A DNA stretch of 37,767 nucleotides from an uncultured Actinomycetes bacterium. GTDB lineage: Bacteria; Actinomycetota; Actinomycetes; S36-B12. Shown piece after piece: positions 17,579 to 25,714 of this stretch. Within the stretch, counting starts at the first letter, position 1. The number at the start of each line of letters is the position of its first letter. The notes beneath the pieces were generated by a model, which was not told where the DNA came from, did not search any database, and was given only the letters and a program-made list of their open reading frames with translations. The stretch spans positions 1 to 37,767 of the forward strand of contig CAJBZP010000092.1 in the NCBI GenBank assembly GCA_903960135.1, read 5' to 3'. Both the position numbers and the translations under genes were made by a program.

Positions 17579-18544
17579 ATGCTGAACGCTGTCACCATGA
17601 CATTGGACAACTCCAACGACTCAATTTCACTGCCCGAAATCTTCACCATGTCCGAGGCCGTGGCCGCAGGTATGACCGCTGACCAAGTGCGGCAGCGGGT
17701 TCGTTCAGGGCGCTGGGCCGCACTTGGATCAGGTACCTATTCGAGGAGTTTGCCCCCGGCCGACGATCTTGATCCATTCGCCCAACGTCGCAATTTACAT
17801 GTGCAACTAGCCGTTGCCCGTGCGCTGAAAGTCTCGGGCAGTGTCATTGCCTTTGGTTCTGCAGCAATGCTGCATCAGTTGCCACTCGTGACTGGCACAC
17901 CCAAAAATGTTGAACTTCTTGTTCAACCTGGGGCATGGACTGGGACTCGCACGGGCACGCGGTACCGATCCGGCGCCTTAGCTTCGACGGAAATATCTCA
18001 CCTGCCTGCTCCGGTGACAACCCCATTACGAACGTGGCTCGATATCGCCCGCAGCCATCCCTTCGCCGACGCGATTTGTTGCGGTGATGCGGCACTTCAC
18101 TCCGGACTGTTCACCGTTGCAGCACTCGATGCTGCTCTACCCAGCACCGATATTCGTGGCAGCAGTCGCGTACACCGCGCCTCGCGTCACCTGAACATGC
18201 TTCGAGAATCGGCTCTAGAGTCACTCTCGTGGGTTAGATTCCTTGACTGGGATATCGAACTTCCGACCTGTCAATTTCAGGTGACTGATAGGGGTGGGCG
18301 ATTCGTCGCGCGGGTGGATTTCTGTTGGGAGGACAAAATGGTCATCGGCGAGGCTGACGGCCGCCTCAAATACACCAACAAAGACAGTCTGTATCAGGAG
18401 AAGTTGCGCGAAGATCGCCTACGCGAATTGGGCTTCGAGGTGATTAGGTGGAGTTGGAGCGACTTGCTAGAGCCGGCTGCCGTACTCAAGAGGCGCATAT
18501 CCACTGCCCTCACACCATCGCACCACACCTTACGTTCGGCTTGA
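17579..18544 (+). CDS. AbiEi-antitoxin-like N-terminal domain + DUF559 (Vsr-like endonuclease fold) protein
   Basis: N-terminal FTMSEAVAAGMTADQVRQRVRSGRWAALGSGTYSR; C-terminal VARVDFCWEDKMVIGEADGRLKYTNKDSLYQEKLREDRLRELGFEVIRWSWSDL. Confidence 0.8.
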   Translation: MLNAVTMTLDNSNDSISLPEIFTMSEAVAAGMTADQVRQRVRSGRWAALGSGTYSRSLPPADDLDPFAQRRNLHVQLAVARALKVSGSVIAFGSAAMLHQLPLVTGTPKNVELLVQPGAWTGTRTGTRYRSGALASTEISHLPAPVTTPLRTWLDIARSHPFADAICCGDAALHSGLFTVAALDAALPSTDIRGSSRVHRASRHLNMLRESALESLSWVRFLDWDIELPTCQFQVTDRGGRFVARVDFCWEDKMVIGEADGRLKYTNKDSLYQEKLREDRLRELGFEVIRWSWSDLLEPAAVLKRRISTALTPSHHTLRSA

Positions 18545-18596
18545 ACCTGCTGAAACCGTCAAAAAATGCCCCAAAAATGACGGAACGAGCAGGTAT
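18543..18596. repeat. 54-bp palindromic element, right copy
   Basis: GAACCTGCTGAAACCGTCA (18543-18561), 16-nt loop, TGACGGAACGAGCAGGTAT (18578-18596); right arm identical (19/19) to 17525-17543; left arm begins within the stop codon. Confidence 0.9.
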
Positions 18597-18635
18597 AACG
18601 CCCGCCCACGATCAGGCCGCTGCTGGCGCAAGGAG

Positions 18636-19580
18636 TTACGCGCGAATGCCGGTCACACATACGTTGTAGAACAATTCATCGGGTACTACCCGTTCCAGGA
18701 CATGCTGATCCAGCCACGAGAGTCCCAGCCACCCTCGATAGGCGAACTGCGCCCAATTCCAGCCCAGAGCACCAGGTTTAACTGCCGCTTCAAAAGTTCG
18801 AACCGGCCAACCGAACCACGATGCCGTGAGTTCCTCGGTGACGGTCTTAACATCCACCGCCCCTGCGCGCAAGCACAGGCGAGCCAACTGGTCCGGGTCA
18901 AATGTATGCAGATCGACCACCGACTCTAGTAAGGCCACTTGCGAGGATTTCGCTAATTCATCAGCCGGCCGAGCCCAGCGATCGCGCCACATCGGTAAGC
19001 GCGTTGCCCGTGCGGCCGCCCACCAAGTCAACCGCGACAATCTGCGTGCAACAAAGTCACCGTAGTTCGTCGGTTCGCCACAGAAAACAAAACGGCCGCC
19101 TGGCTTCAGCACACGCAGTACCTCGCGCATCGCCAACTCAACATCGGGTAGGTGATGCAGAACCGCGTGGCCGACGACTAAGTCAAATGACGCATCTGAA
19201 AATGGCAGTTGTTCAGCATCAGCGACTTGCCCGGTGACGTCAAGACCCAATTCTCGACCACCGCGCACCGCGACATCTACCATCCCAGGTGAGATATCCG
19301 TGAGCACGCCGGTGGTTGCCACCTTGGCCTGCATGAGATTCAGTAGGAAGAACCCGGTGCCGCTGCCAAGCTCAAGGGCCCGGGCGTAGGGCGCATCCAC
19401 AGCTCCGGCTACGTGTTCAAATCTGTCGTTAGCGTAGTCAATGCAGCGTTGGTCGTAGGAAATATTCCACTTCGCGTCATAGGTGGACGCTTCCCAATCG
19501 TGATACAACACGTTTGCGAGCTTCGGGTCACTTTGCGCCCGCGTTATTGCATCAGAGTCCGGGTCGTTCATCTTGGTCAT
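18636..19580 (-). CDS. Class I SAM-dependent methyltransferase, Rv3038c-like by position
   Basis: ALELGSGTGFFLLNLMQA; VGHAVLHHLPDVELAMREVLRVLKPGGRFVFCGEPTNYG. Confidence 0.85.
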   Translation of the reverse strand: MTKMNDPDSDAITRAQSDPKLANVLYHDWEASTYDAKWNISYDQRCIDYANDRFEHVAGAVDAPYARALELGSGTGFFLLNLMQAKVATTGVLTDISPGMVDVAVRGGRELGLDVTGQVADAEQLPFSDASFDLVVGHAVLHHLPDVELAMREVLRVLKPGGRFVFCGEPTNYGDFVARRLSRLTWWAAARATRLPMWRDRWARPADELAKSSQVALLESVVDLHTFDPDQLARLCLRAGAVDVKTVTEELTASWFGWPVRTFEAAVKPGALGWNWAQFAYRGWLGLSWLDQHVLERVVPDELFYNVCVTGIRA

Positions 19581-20356
19581 CGACCGGTGAACTTGGCCTT
19601 GCCCGGACCGTTCTCCATGAACGATGTCATGCCGATGAGGCGGTCATCGGTCGCGAAGAGGCCGGTGAACTCACCGCGCTCGATTTCTAGGCCCGTATTG
19701 AGATCCACCTCGAGCCCGAAGTTTATGGCGCGCTTGGCCGCCCGCAAGGCTGTACTCGACCCTGCGGCAAATTGCTCAGCCCACGTGATTGCCTCGGTAT
19801 AGACATCATCGGGCGCTACGACTTTGTTGACGAGGCCAATTTGCATTGCTTCGTCAGCCCCCACGAAACGGCCGCTGAAAATTAAATCTTTTGCCCGTGA
19901 CGGCCCAATCAAGCGTGCGAGTCGCTGGGTGCCACCGGCACCGGGGATGATGCCCAACAACACCTCGGGTTGACCCAATTTCGCGTTGTCACCAGCAACG
20001 CGCAGGTCACAGCAAAGCGCCAACTCACAGCCACCACCTAGGGCATAGCCGGTTACCGCAGCGATCGTCGGTACCGGGATGCTGGCAATCGCGGTGAATG
20101 CGGACTGGAGATCACGCGACTGCAGGGCCATCTCCTGGTAGTCCATGTCGGCCATTTCCTTGATGTCGGCGCCCGCCGCGAAAACCTTCGGGCCGCCGTA
20201 GACAACCACGGCACCGATCTCGCGGCGCGCACTCACCTCAACCGCGGCAGCCCGCAATTCCTCCTGCATCTGGCGCGAGAGAGCGTTCATCGGGGGGCGC
20301 GCCAACATGATCGTTGCAACCTTGCCGGCCAGCTCCAAAGACACGTATTCACCCAT
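19577..20356 (-). CDS. Enoyl-CoA hydratase/isomerase, EchA17-like by position
   Basis: VFAAGADIKEMADMDY; VTGYALGGGCELALCCDLRVAGDNAKLGQPEVLLGIIPGAGGTQRLARLIG; 4-bp overlap with the methyltransferase. Confidence 0.9.
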   Translation of the reverse strand: MGEYVSLELAGKVATIMLARPPMNALSRQMQEELRAAAVEVSARREIGAVVVYGGPKVFAAGADIKEMADMDYQEMALQSRDLQSAFTAIASIPVPTIAAVTGYALGGGCELALCCDLRVAGDNAKLGQPEVLLGIIPGAGGTQRLARLIGPSRAKDLIFSGRFVGADEAMQIGLVNKVVAPDDVYTEAITWAEQFAAGSSTALRAAKRAINFGLEVDLNTGLEIERGEFTGLFATDDRLIGMTSFMENGPGKAKFTGR

Positions 20357-20405
20357 GCGCCTGAGCCTACTGACCGGTCAGTCTTGATCCGGCTCGGCCT
20401 GTAGC

Positions 20406-22475
20406 GTGGGCCCGGTGAGCACCGGTTGGGATCCCCTTGGCGTGCACCCCGATGGGCATGGTGGTGCAAATGTCGCGCTCTGGGCGCAGTCCGCGTCCGC
20501 CGTCGATCTGTGCGTCTTTCCTGATGGCGCAGCTGAATATCGCATTCCCTTGACCCACAAGGTCTTCAATATTTTCCACGCCCACGCGCTGGACCTGCCG
20601 GTTGGCACCCGCTATGGGTTTCGTGTTGAGGGCCCTTGGCAACCGCGCATCGGGCAGCGCTGGAACCCGAACAAGTTGCTCCTTGATCCGTATGCGCGCG
20701 CGATAGACGGTGACTTCAAATTGCACCCGGCAGTTTTCGGCCACGTCGATCGCGATGACCTAAGCATGAACACCAGCGATTCGGCTCCGTACGTCCCGCG
20801 CAGCGTGGTCACCGACAACTGGTTCGATTGGGGAAACGATCGGCACCCACATATCCCTTGGGGCGACACCCTCATCTATGAGGCGCACGTGCGGGGCTTG
20901 ACCATGCGCAACCAATTTGTGCCGGAGCAGCTACGCGGAACATACGCCGGGCTCGCCCACCCCGCGATCATCGATTACCTTTTGAGCCTCGGAGTCACCG
21001 CCATCGAGTTGATGCCGATCCAGCATTTCGTCGATGAAACCCATCTCCTGGAGCTTGGCCTAACAAACTACTGGGGATACAACTCAATTGGTTTCTTCGC
21101 CCCGCACGCCCGCTATTCGTCATCCGGGTCGCGCGGTGAGCAAGTGCGCGAGTTCAAGGAGATGGTGAAAGCCCTGCACAGCGCCGGCCTCGAGGTGATC
21201 CTTGATGTCGTCTACAACCATACGGCCGAAGGTAGCGAACTTGGGCCAACTCTTGCGTTCCGCGGCATCGGTAATGACGATTACTACCGCCTGAAGGATC
21301 AAGGCCGTCGGTATACCGACTACACCGGCACCGGCAATACTTTTGATGTCTCGCACCCACACGTTCTGCAGCTGGTTATGGACTCACTTCGCTACTGGGT
21401 AACTGAGATGCATGTTGATGGCTTTCGCTTTGATTTGGCTTCAGCCCTCGCTCGGTCATTTCACGACGTTGACATGCTCGGAAACTTCATGACGACCATC
21501 CAGCAGGATCCGGTGCTTCGGCGCGTGAAGCTCATTGCCGAGCCATGGGATGTTGGTCCGGGTGGCTATCAAGTCGGCGAGTTCCCGCCGCTTTGGACCG
21601 AGTGGAACGGCAAGTACCGTGATTGCGTGCGCGACTATTGGCGTGGGGCAGCCGGCATCGGTGAACTGGGTTGGCGCCTAACCGGGTCAGCTGATCTGTA
21701 CGCAAGCGAGGGGCGTCGCCCATTTGCCTCGATCAATTTCGTGACTGCTCATGACGGCTTCACTATGCGCGATCTCGTCTCCTACGACCATAAACACAAT
21801 GAGGCAAATCTCGAAGGGAACCGAGATGGCACCGATGACAATCGGTCGATGAATTTCGGGGTCGAAGGTGAGACCGACGACGAAACGGTAAATGATCTTC
21901 GGCAACGCCAAATACGAAACCTGATGGCCACTTTGCTGTTGTCGACTGGCGTGCCAATGTTGACTGCCGGTGATGAGTTCGGCCGCACGCAGTCAGGCAA
22001 TAACAATGCCTACTGCCAAGACAATGAGATTTCTTGGCTCGATTGGGATTGGGAGCCATGGCAGCAGGACTTACACACATTCACCAAGTCTTTAGTTCGA
22101 TTGCGACATGACCATCCAGCTTTCCGGCAGCGCTACTTCTTCGATGGCCGCCCCATTCACGAAGGCGGGCCAAAGGATTTGGCCTGGATTTCGCCGACCG
22201 GCTATGAGCTAACGGTCGAGGACTGGAACTCGACCACCGCTCGAGCCCTAGGGATGTTTATCGCTGGGGTTGACGGTGGCAGCTCATTCTTGGTACTGAT
22301 GCACGCCGGCAACGAGGATATCCCGTTCGCCTTGCCCGGCGCGCCTTACGGCACGAAGTACCACCGGGTGATCGACACGGTAATGGCGTCCGCGAAATCG
22401 ACGAACCCGGCAACGGCGGGCAGTGAAATCAAATTGGTGGCCCACAGCATGCTCGTCTTCGAAGTAGTGGGCTAA
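20406..22475 (+). CDS. glgX: Glycogen debranching enzyme (isoamylase-type)
   Basis: ELMPIQHFVDE, NYWGYNSIGFFAPHARYSS, DVVYNHTAEGSELGPTLAFRGIGNDDYYRL, GFRFDLASALAR; a GTG at 20415 is an alternative start. Confidence 0.93.
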   Translation: MGPVSTGWDPLGVHPDGHGGANVALWAQSASAVDLCVFPDGAAEYRIPLTHKVFNIFHAHALDLPVGTRYGFRVEGPWQPRIGQRWNPNKLLLDPYARAIDGDFKLHPAVFGHVDRDDLSMNTSDSAPYVPRSVVTDNWFDWGNDRHPHIPWGDTLIYEAHVRGLTMRNQFVPEQLRGTYAGLAHPAIIDYLLSLGVTAIELMPIQHFVDETHLLELGLTNYWGYNSIGFFAPHARYSSSGSRGEQVREFKEMVKALHSAGLEVILDVVYNHTAEGSELGPTLAFRGIGNDDYYRLKDQGRRYTDYTGTGNTFDVSHPHVLQLVMDSLRYWVTEMHVDGFRFDLASALARSFHDVDMLGNFMTTIQQDPVLRRVKLIAEPWDVGPGGYQVGEFPPLWTEWNGKYRDCVRDYWRGAAGIGELGWRLTGSADLYASEGRRPFASINFVTAHDGFTMRDLVSYDHKHNEANLEGNRDGTDDNRSMNFGVEGETDDETVNDLRQRQIRNLMATLLLSTGVPMLTAGDEFGRTQSGNNNAYCQDNEISWLDWDWEPWQQDLHTFTKSLVRLRHDHPAFRQRYFFDGRPIHEGGPKDLAWISPTGYELTVEDWNSTTARALGMFIAGVDGGSSFLVLMHAGNEDIPFALPGAPYGTKYHRVIDTVMASAKSTNPATAGSEIKLVAHSMLVFEVVG

Positions 22476-25102
22476 CTCCCCAAGTGCGGGCTCTCGGGAT
22501 CATCTGGGCCGACCGAAATACCTTGAGCTAGCACCTGGAGGCCGAGCTCCTCCGGAGAAGCCAAACCGATATGTGCCGGCAAAATCCGCACGGTGTACCC
22601 AAATGGACCGTTTTGATCCAAGGTCATGGTGATCTGATACTGCCAGCGGTTGCCCTCATATTGCTCAACCGGAGCAAGTACCGCATGCCCCGGCCGCAAG
22701 ATTCGATCATCGGCGTCGACTCGACCATAGACAACTTGCACAACGACATCATCGGTGCGCAGATCCGCCAAGGATACGTAGGCGCGAACGGTGATAGGGG
22801 TGCCGAGCAGTACCGCGTCACCAACTCCATGCGACTCGACATGCTCAACTCGAAGCTGGGGCCAAATATCTCGGACATGGGATTTCCATGCTGAAACATC
22901 GGTAGCGAGGGCGTAGTCGTCAATTTTCATGGCCCGGGCCGAAAGCGCCGCCGGGGCGTAAAGACGCAGGACATATTCGCGCACCATTCGGCTGGCCAGC
23001 ACTTTCGGCCCCAAGGTACCCAGCGTATGACGCACCATGGAAATCCATGTCCGGGGAATTCCATGGTCGTCGCGATCATAAAAAGTCGAAGCGACCGATT
23101 GCTCAATTAGGTCATAAAGTGCCGCGGCTTCAATATCATCACGGCGATTAGCATCATCGATCCCGTCGGCAGTCGGAATAGCCCAACCATTTTGGCCGTC
23201 GAACCATTCATCCCACCAGCCATCGAGGATCGAAAGATTAAGGGCGCCGTTAAGGGCCGCCTTCATTCCGGAGGTGCCACTCGCCTCAAGGGGCCTAATT
23301 GGGTTGTTTAGCCAGACATCGCACCCGGGATACAGCAAGGTAGCCATACCGATGTCGTAGTCGGGCAGGAAGACAATGCGGTGACGCACATCGGCTTCGT
23401 CCGCGAATTTCACCAATTGCTGGATCAATTTCTTGCCGCCGTCATCGGCCGGATGCGACTTACCGGCTATCACCAATTGGATTGGGCGGTCCGCATCCAG
23501 CAGCAAGGTTCGCAACCTCTCAGGATCGCGAAGCATCAGCGTCAAACGCTTATAGGACGGCACCCGGCGCGCAAACCCAATCGTCAGCACATCTGGATCG
23601 AGCACGCCATCAATCCAATTCAATTCCAGATCACTGGCACCGCGACCCAGCCAGGATATCCGCAATCTTTCGCGGGCCATCGAGATGAGTTGCTCCCGCA
23701 AGGTCCGCTTTATTGCCCACAAGTGCTCGTCATTTGTTTTGGCGATTACTTCCCAGGCGACAGCTTCATCGGCTTGGTCCAAGCCGACCGAGCCAGCCGC
23801 TAGCTCCAGAATCTCGCGGGCCACCCAGGTAGGTGCATGCACACCGTTGGTGATGGATGTGATGGGGACGTCATCACCATCAAATCCTGGCCATAACCCG
23901 GAAAACATCTCGCGGGAGACCTGACCGTGCAGCAAACTCACCCCATTCGCACGCTGCCCGAGGCGTAGCCCCATGACCGCCATGTTGAAGACAGACGGAT
24001 CGCCCCCAGGAAAAGTCTCGGCCCCTAGTGCCAATATGCGATCAACGGGTAGACCCGGCTCGCCGTTCTCCCCGCCCAGATACTGCGCGACTAGATCCCG
24101 CGGAAACCTGTCAATGCCCGCGGGCACTGGAGTGTGCGTGGTAAATACCGTACCCGCGCGCACGACCTCAAGTGCTTGGTCAAAGCCAAGATTGGATCCT
24201 GCTGCCAGCAATTCGCGAATCCGCTCAAAGCCCAAGAATCCCGCATGGCCTTCATTGGTGTGAAACACCTCAGGCGCGACGCGGCCGGTGATTCGGCAGT
24301 ATGCCCGAAGGGCACGGACACCGCCGATACCGAGCAGCATTTCCTGCTGCAGTCGGTGCTCACCACCACCACCGTAAAGGCGGTCGGTAACCTCGCGCTC
24401 CGCCTGACCGTTTTCTTCTACATCGGAATCAAGCATGAGCAGCGGCACCCGGCCAACCTGCGCTATCCAGATCCGTGCCCAAATTTTTCGGCCGCCAGGC
24501 AGACCGACGCTGACTTTGGTGGAGGAGCCATCTGCTTCCCGTAAAAGTGAAACCGGGCTGCCGTCTGGATCACAAACCGGGTATTGCTCCTGCTGCCAGC
24601 CATCAATAGACAGGGATTGCCGAAAGTAGCCCGCCCGATAAAAAAGGCCAAGCGCAATGAGCGGTACTCCGAGGTCACTCGCTGCCTTCAGGTGATCGCC
24701 GGCCAAAATACCCAGGCCCCCGGAATATTGCGGGAGCGCTGAAGTAATGCCGTACTCCGGTGAAAAGTAGGCAATGCCCGCGGGCGCGTCGGCACCGAGG
24801 GTCTGAAACCAGCGGTCCGCGGTCAAGTAGTGGGTTAGATCATCAGCCCGTTCGCGCACCCAGCCCACAAAACCCTGGTCTGCGTCTAACTCGGACAACC
24901 GCTCGGCCGACACCTCACCAAGTAGCCGAACCGGGTCGTGGCCGCAGGCAGCCCAAAGGTCGGCATCGATGGCGGCAAATAGGTCGCGAGTCGCCGCGCT
25001 CCAAGACCAGCGCAGGTTGTGCGCCAGTGGCTCAAGGGGGGCCAGTGACCCTGGCAGAACAGCACGAACACTAAACCGACGAATGGCTTTCATGGCGCCC
25101 AA
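22472..25102 (-). CDS. glgP: Alpha-glucan (glycogen/maltodextrin) phosphorylase
   Basis: AYFSPEYGITSALPQYSGGLGILAGDHLKAASDLGVPL; VFHTNEGHAGFLGFERIREL; PIRPLEASGTSGMKAALNGALNLSILDGWWDE. Confidence 0.93.
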   Translation of the reverse strand: MGAMKAIRRFSVRAVLPGSLAPLEPLAHNLRWSWSAATRDLFAAIDADLWAACGHDPVRLLGEVSAERLSELDADQGFVGWVRERADDLTHYLTADRWFQTLGADAPAGIAYFSPEYGITSALPQYSGGLGILAGDHLKAASDLGVPLIALGLFYRAGYFRQSLSIDGWQQEQYPVCDPDGSPVSLLREADGSSTKVSVGLPGGRKIWARIWIAQVGRVPLLMLDSDVEENGQAEREVTDRLYGGGGEHRLQQEMLLGIGGVRALRAYCRITGRVAPEVFHTNEGHAGFLGFERIRELLAAGSNLGFDQALEVVRAGTVFTTHTPVPAGIDRFPRDLVAQYLGGENGEPGLPVDRILALGAETFPGGDPSVFNMAVMGLRLGQRANGVSLLHGQVSREMFSGLWPGFDGDDVPITSITNGVHAPTWVAREILELAAGSVGLDQADEAVAWEVIAKTNDEHLWAIKRTLREQLISMARERLRISWLGRGASDLELNWIDGVLDPDVLTIGFARRVPSYKRLTLMLRDPERLRTLLLDADRPIQLVIAGKSHPADDGGKKLIQQLVKFADEADVRHRIVFLPDYDIGMATLLYPGCDVWLNNPIRPLEASGTSGMKAALNGALNLSILDGWWDEWFDGQNGWAIPTADGIDDANRRDDIEAAALYDLIEQSVASTFYDRDDHGIPRTWISMVRHTLGTLGPKVLASRMVREYVLRLYAPAALSARAMKIDDYALATDVSAWKSHVRDIWPQLRVEHVESHGVGDAVLLGTPITVRAYVSLADLRTDDVVVQVVYGRVDADDRILRPGHAVLAPVEQYEGNRWQYQITMTLDQNGPFGYTVRILPAHIGLASPEELGLQVLAQGISVGPDDPESPHLGS

Positions 25103-25210
25103 CTTAGTAGGTCTACAAACGCTTACATCCCTAGCCCTACCTAGGCCATCCGGGGTGCGAATGAAGGGTGAAAATTGCGTGAAATGACGTACCTGGTGCT
25201 GTCGGTGCAG

Positions 25211-25254
25211 GGTTCGCCAAGCCGAACCTTTTGTAAAGGCTGGGGGTAGCCCCC
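25211..25254 (+). promoter_or_regulatory. Cluster of short hairpins upstream of small ORF B
   Basis: GGTTCG-ccaagc-CGAACC (25211-25228), CCTTT-tgt-AAAGG (25227-25239), GGGGG-tag-CCCCC (25242-25254). Confidence 0.45.
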
Positions 25255-25351
25255 TAAATCTTGAACCACAACGATTCCTTTCTTGCGCTCACCCCGGGTC
25301 CGTGTTCCTATGGCCTAGCACAAATCGGCAGCCCCAAATGAGGAGAGTGCT

Positions 25352-25525
25352 ATGCCAAATTCGAATATTGCGGTCCCTGTTAGTTCGGTTGCGTGTGATC
25401 GGTTGGTTCTTGGTGTTGGTTGGGTGCGGCCCGCAGCGGGCAGTATCGGCGGCACCCTAAACCCCTTGACGGCCACTGGTTGGGTGAATGCGTGCTACGG
25501 GTGCTTTGAGGGTAGTGAAGAGTAA
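25352..25525 (+). CDS. Small protein B (57 aa), paralogous to 94-273
   Basis: Manual translation MPNSNIAVPVSSVACDRLVLGVGWVRPAAGSIGGTLNPLTATGWVNACYGCFEGSEE*; SD GAGGAGAG upstream; absent from the ORF track because short. Confidence 0.75.
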   Translation: MPNSNIAVPVSSVACDRLVLGVGWVRPAAGSIGGTLNPLTATGWVNACYGCFEGSEE

Positions 25526-25533
25526 CGCCGTTC

Positions 25534-25557
25534 CCTACCGCTAGATGAGGTGTTTAA
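25534..25557 (+). repeat. Conserved 24-nt 3' UTR block, copy B
   Basis: CCTACCGCTAGATGAGGTGTTTAA, 21/24 identical to 62-85 minus strand, same 8-nt spacing from the stop. Confidence 0.75.
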
Positions 25558-25579
25558 CCACCGTTGTTTTTTTGCAGTG

Positions 25580-25611
25580 CCGACCCCAGACCACCCTTGG
25601 CTTGGGGTCGG
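25580..25611 (+). terminator. Terminator-like hairpin downstream of small ORF B
   Basis: CCGACCCCA (25580-25588) / TGGGGTCGG (25603-25611), followed by TTGTCG. Confidence 0.55.
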
Positions 25612-25714
25612 TTGTCGTCGGGCGGTGGGCCCGGCGCCCAAAGTTGACCGAAAAGGCCGGGATTGCCGCGATGGCAACAGCTACATCTTTATGCACGGGT
25701 ACTCTTAACCCACT

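Noticed and set aside
25211-25228. GGTTCG-ccaagc-CGAACC considered as a second LexA box
   Set aside because: Half-sites are in the wrong orientation (GTTCG...CGAAC instead of CGAAC...GTTCG); better explained as a hairpin.
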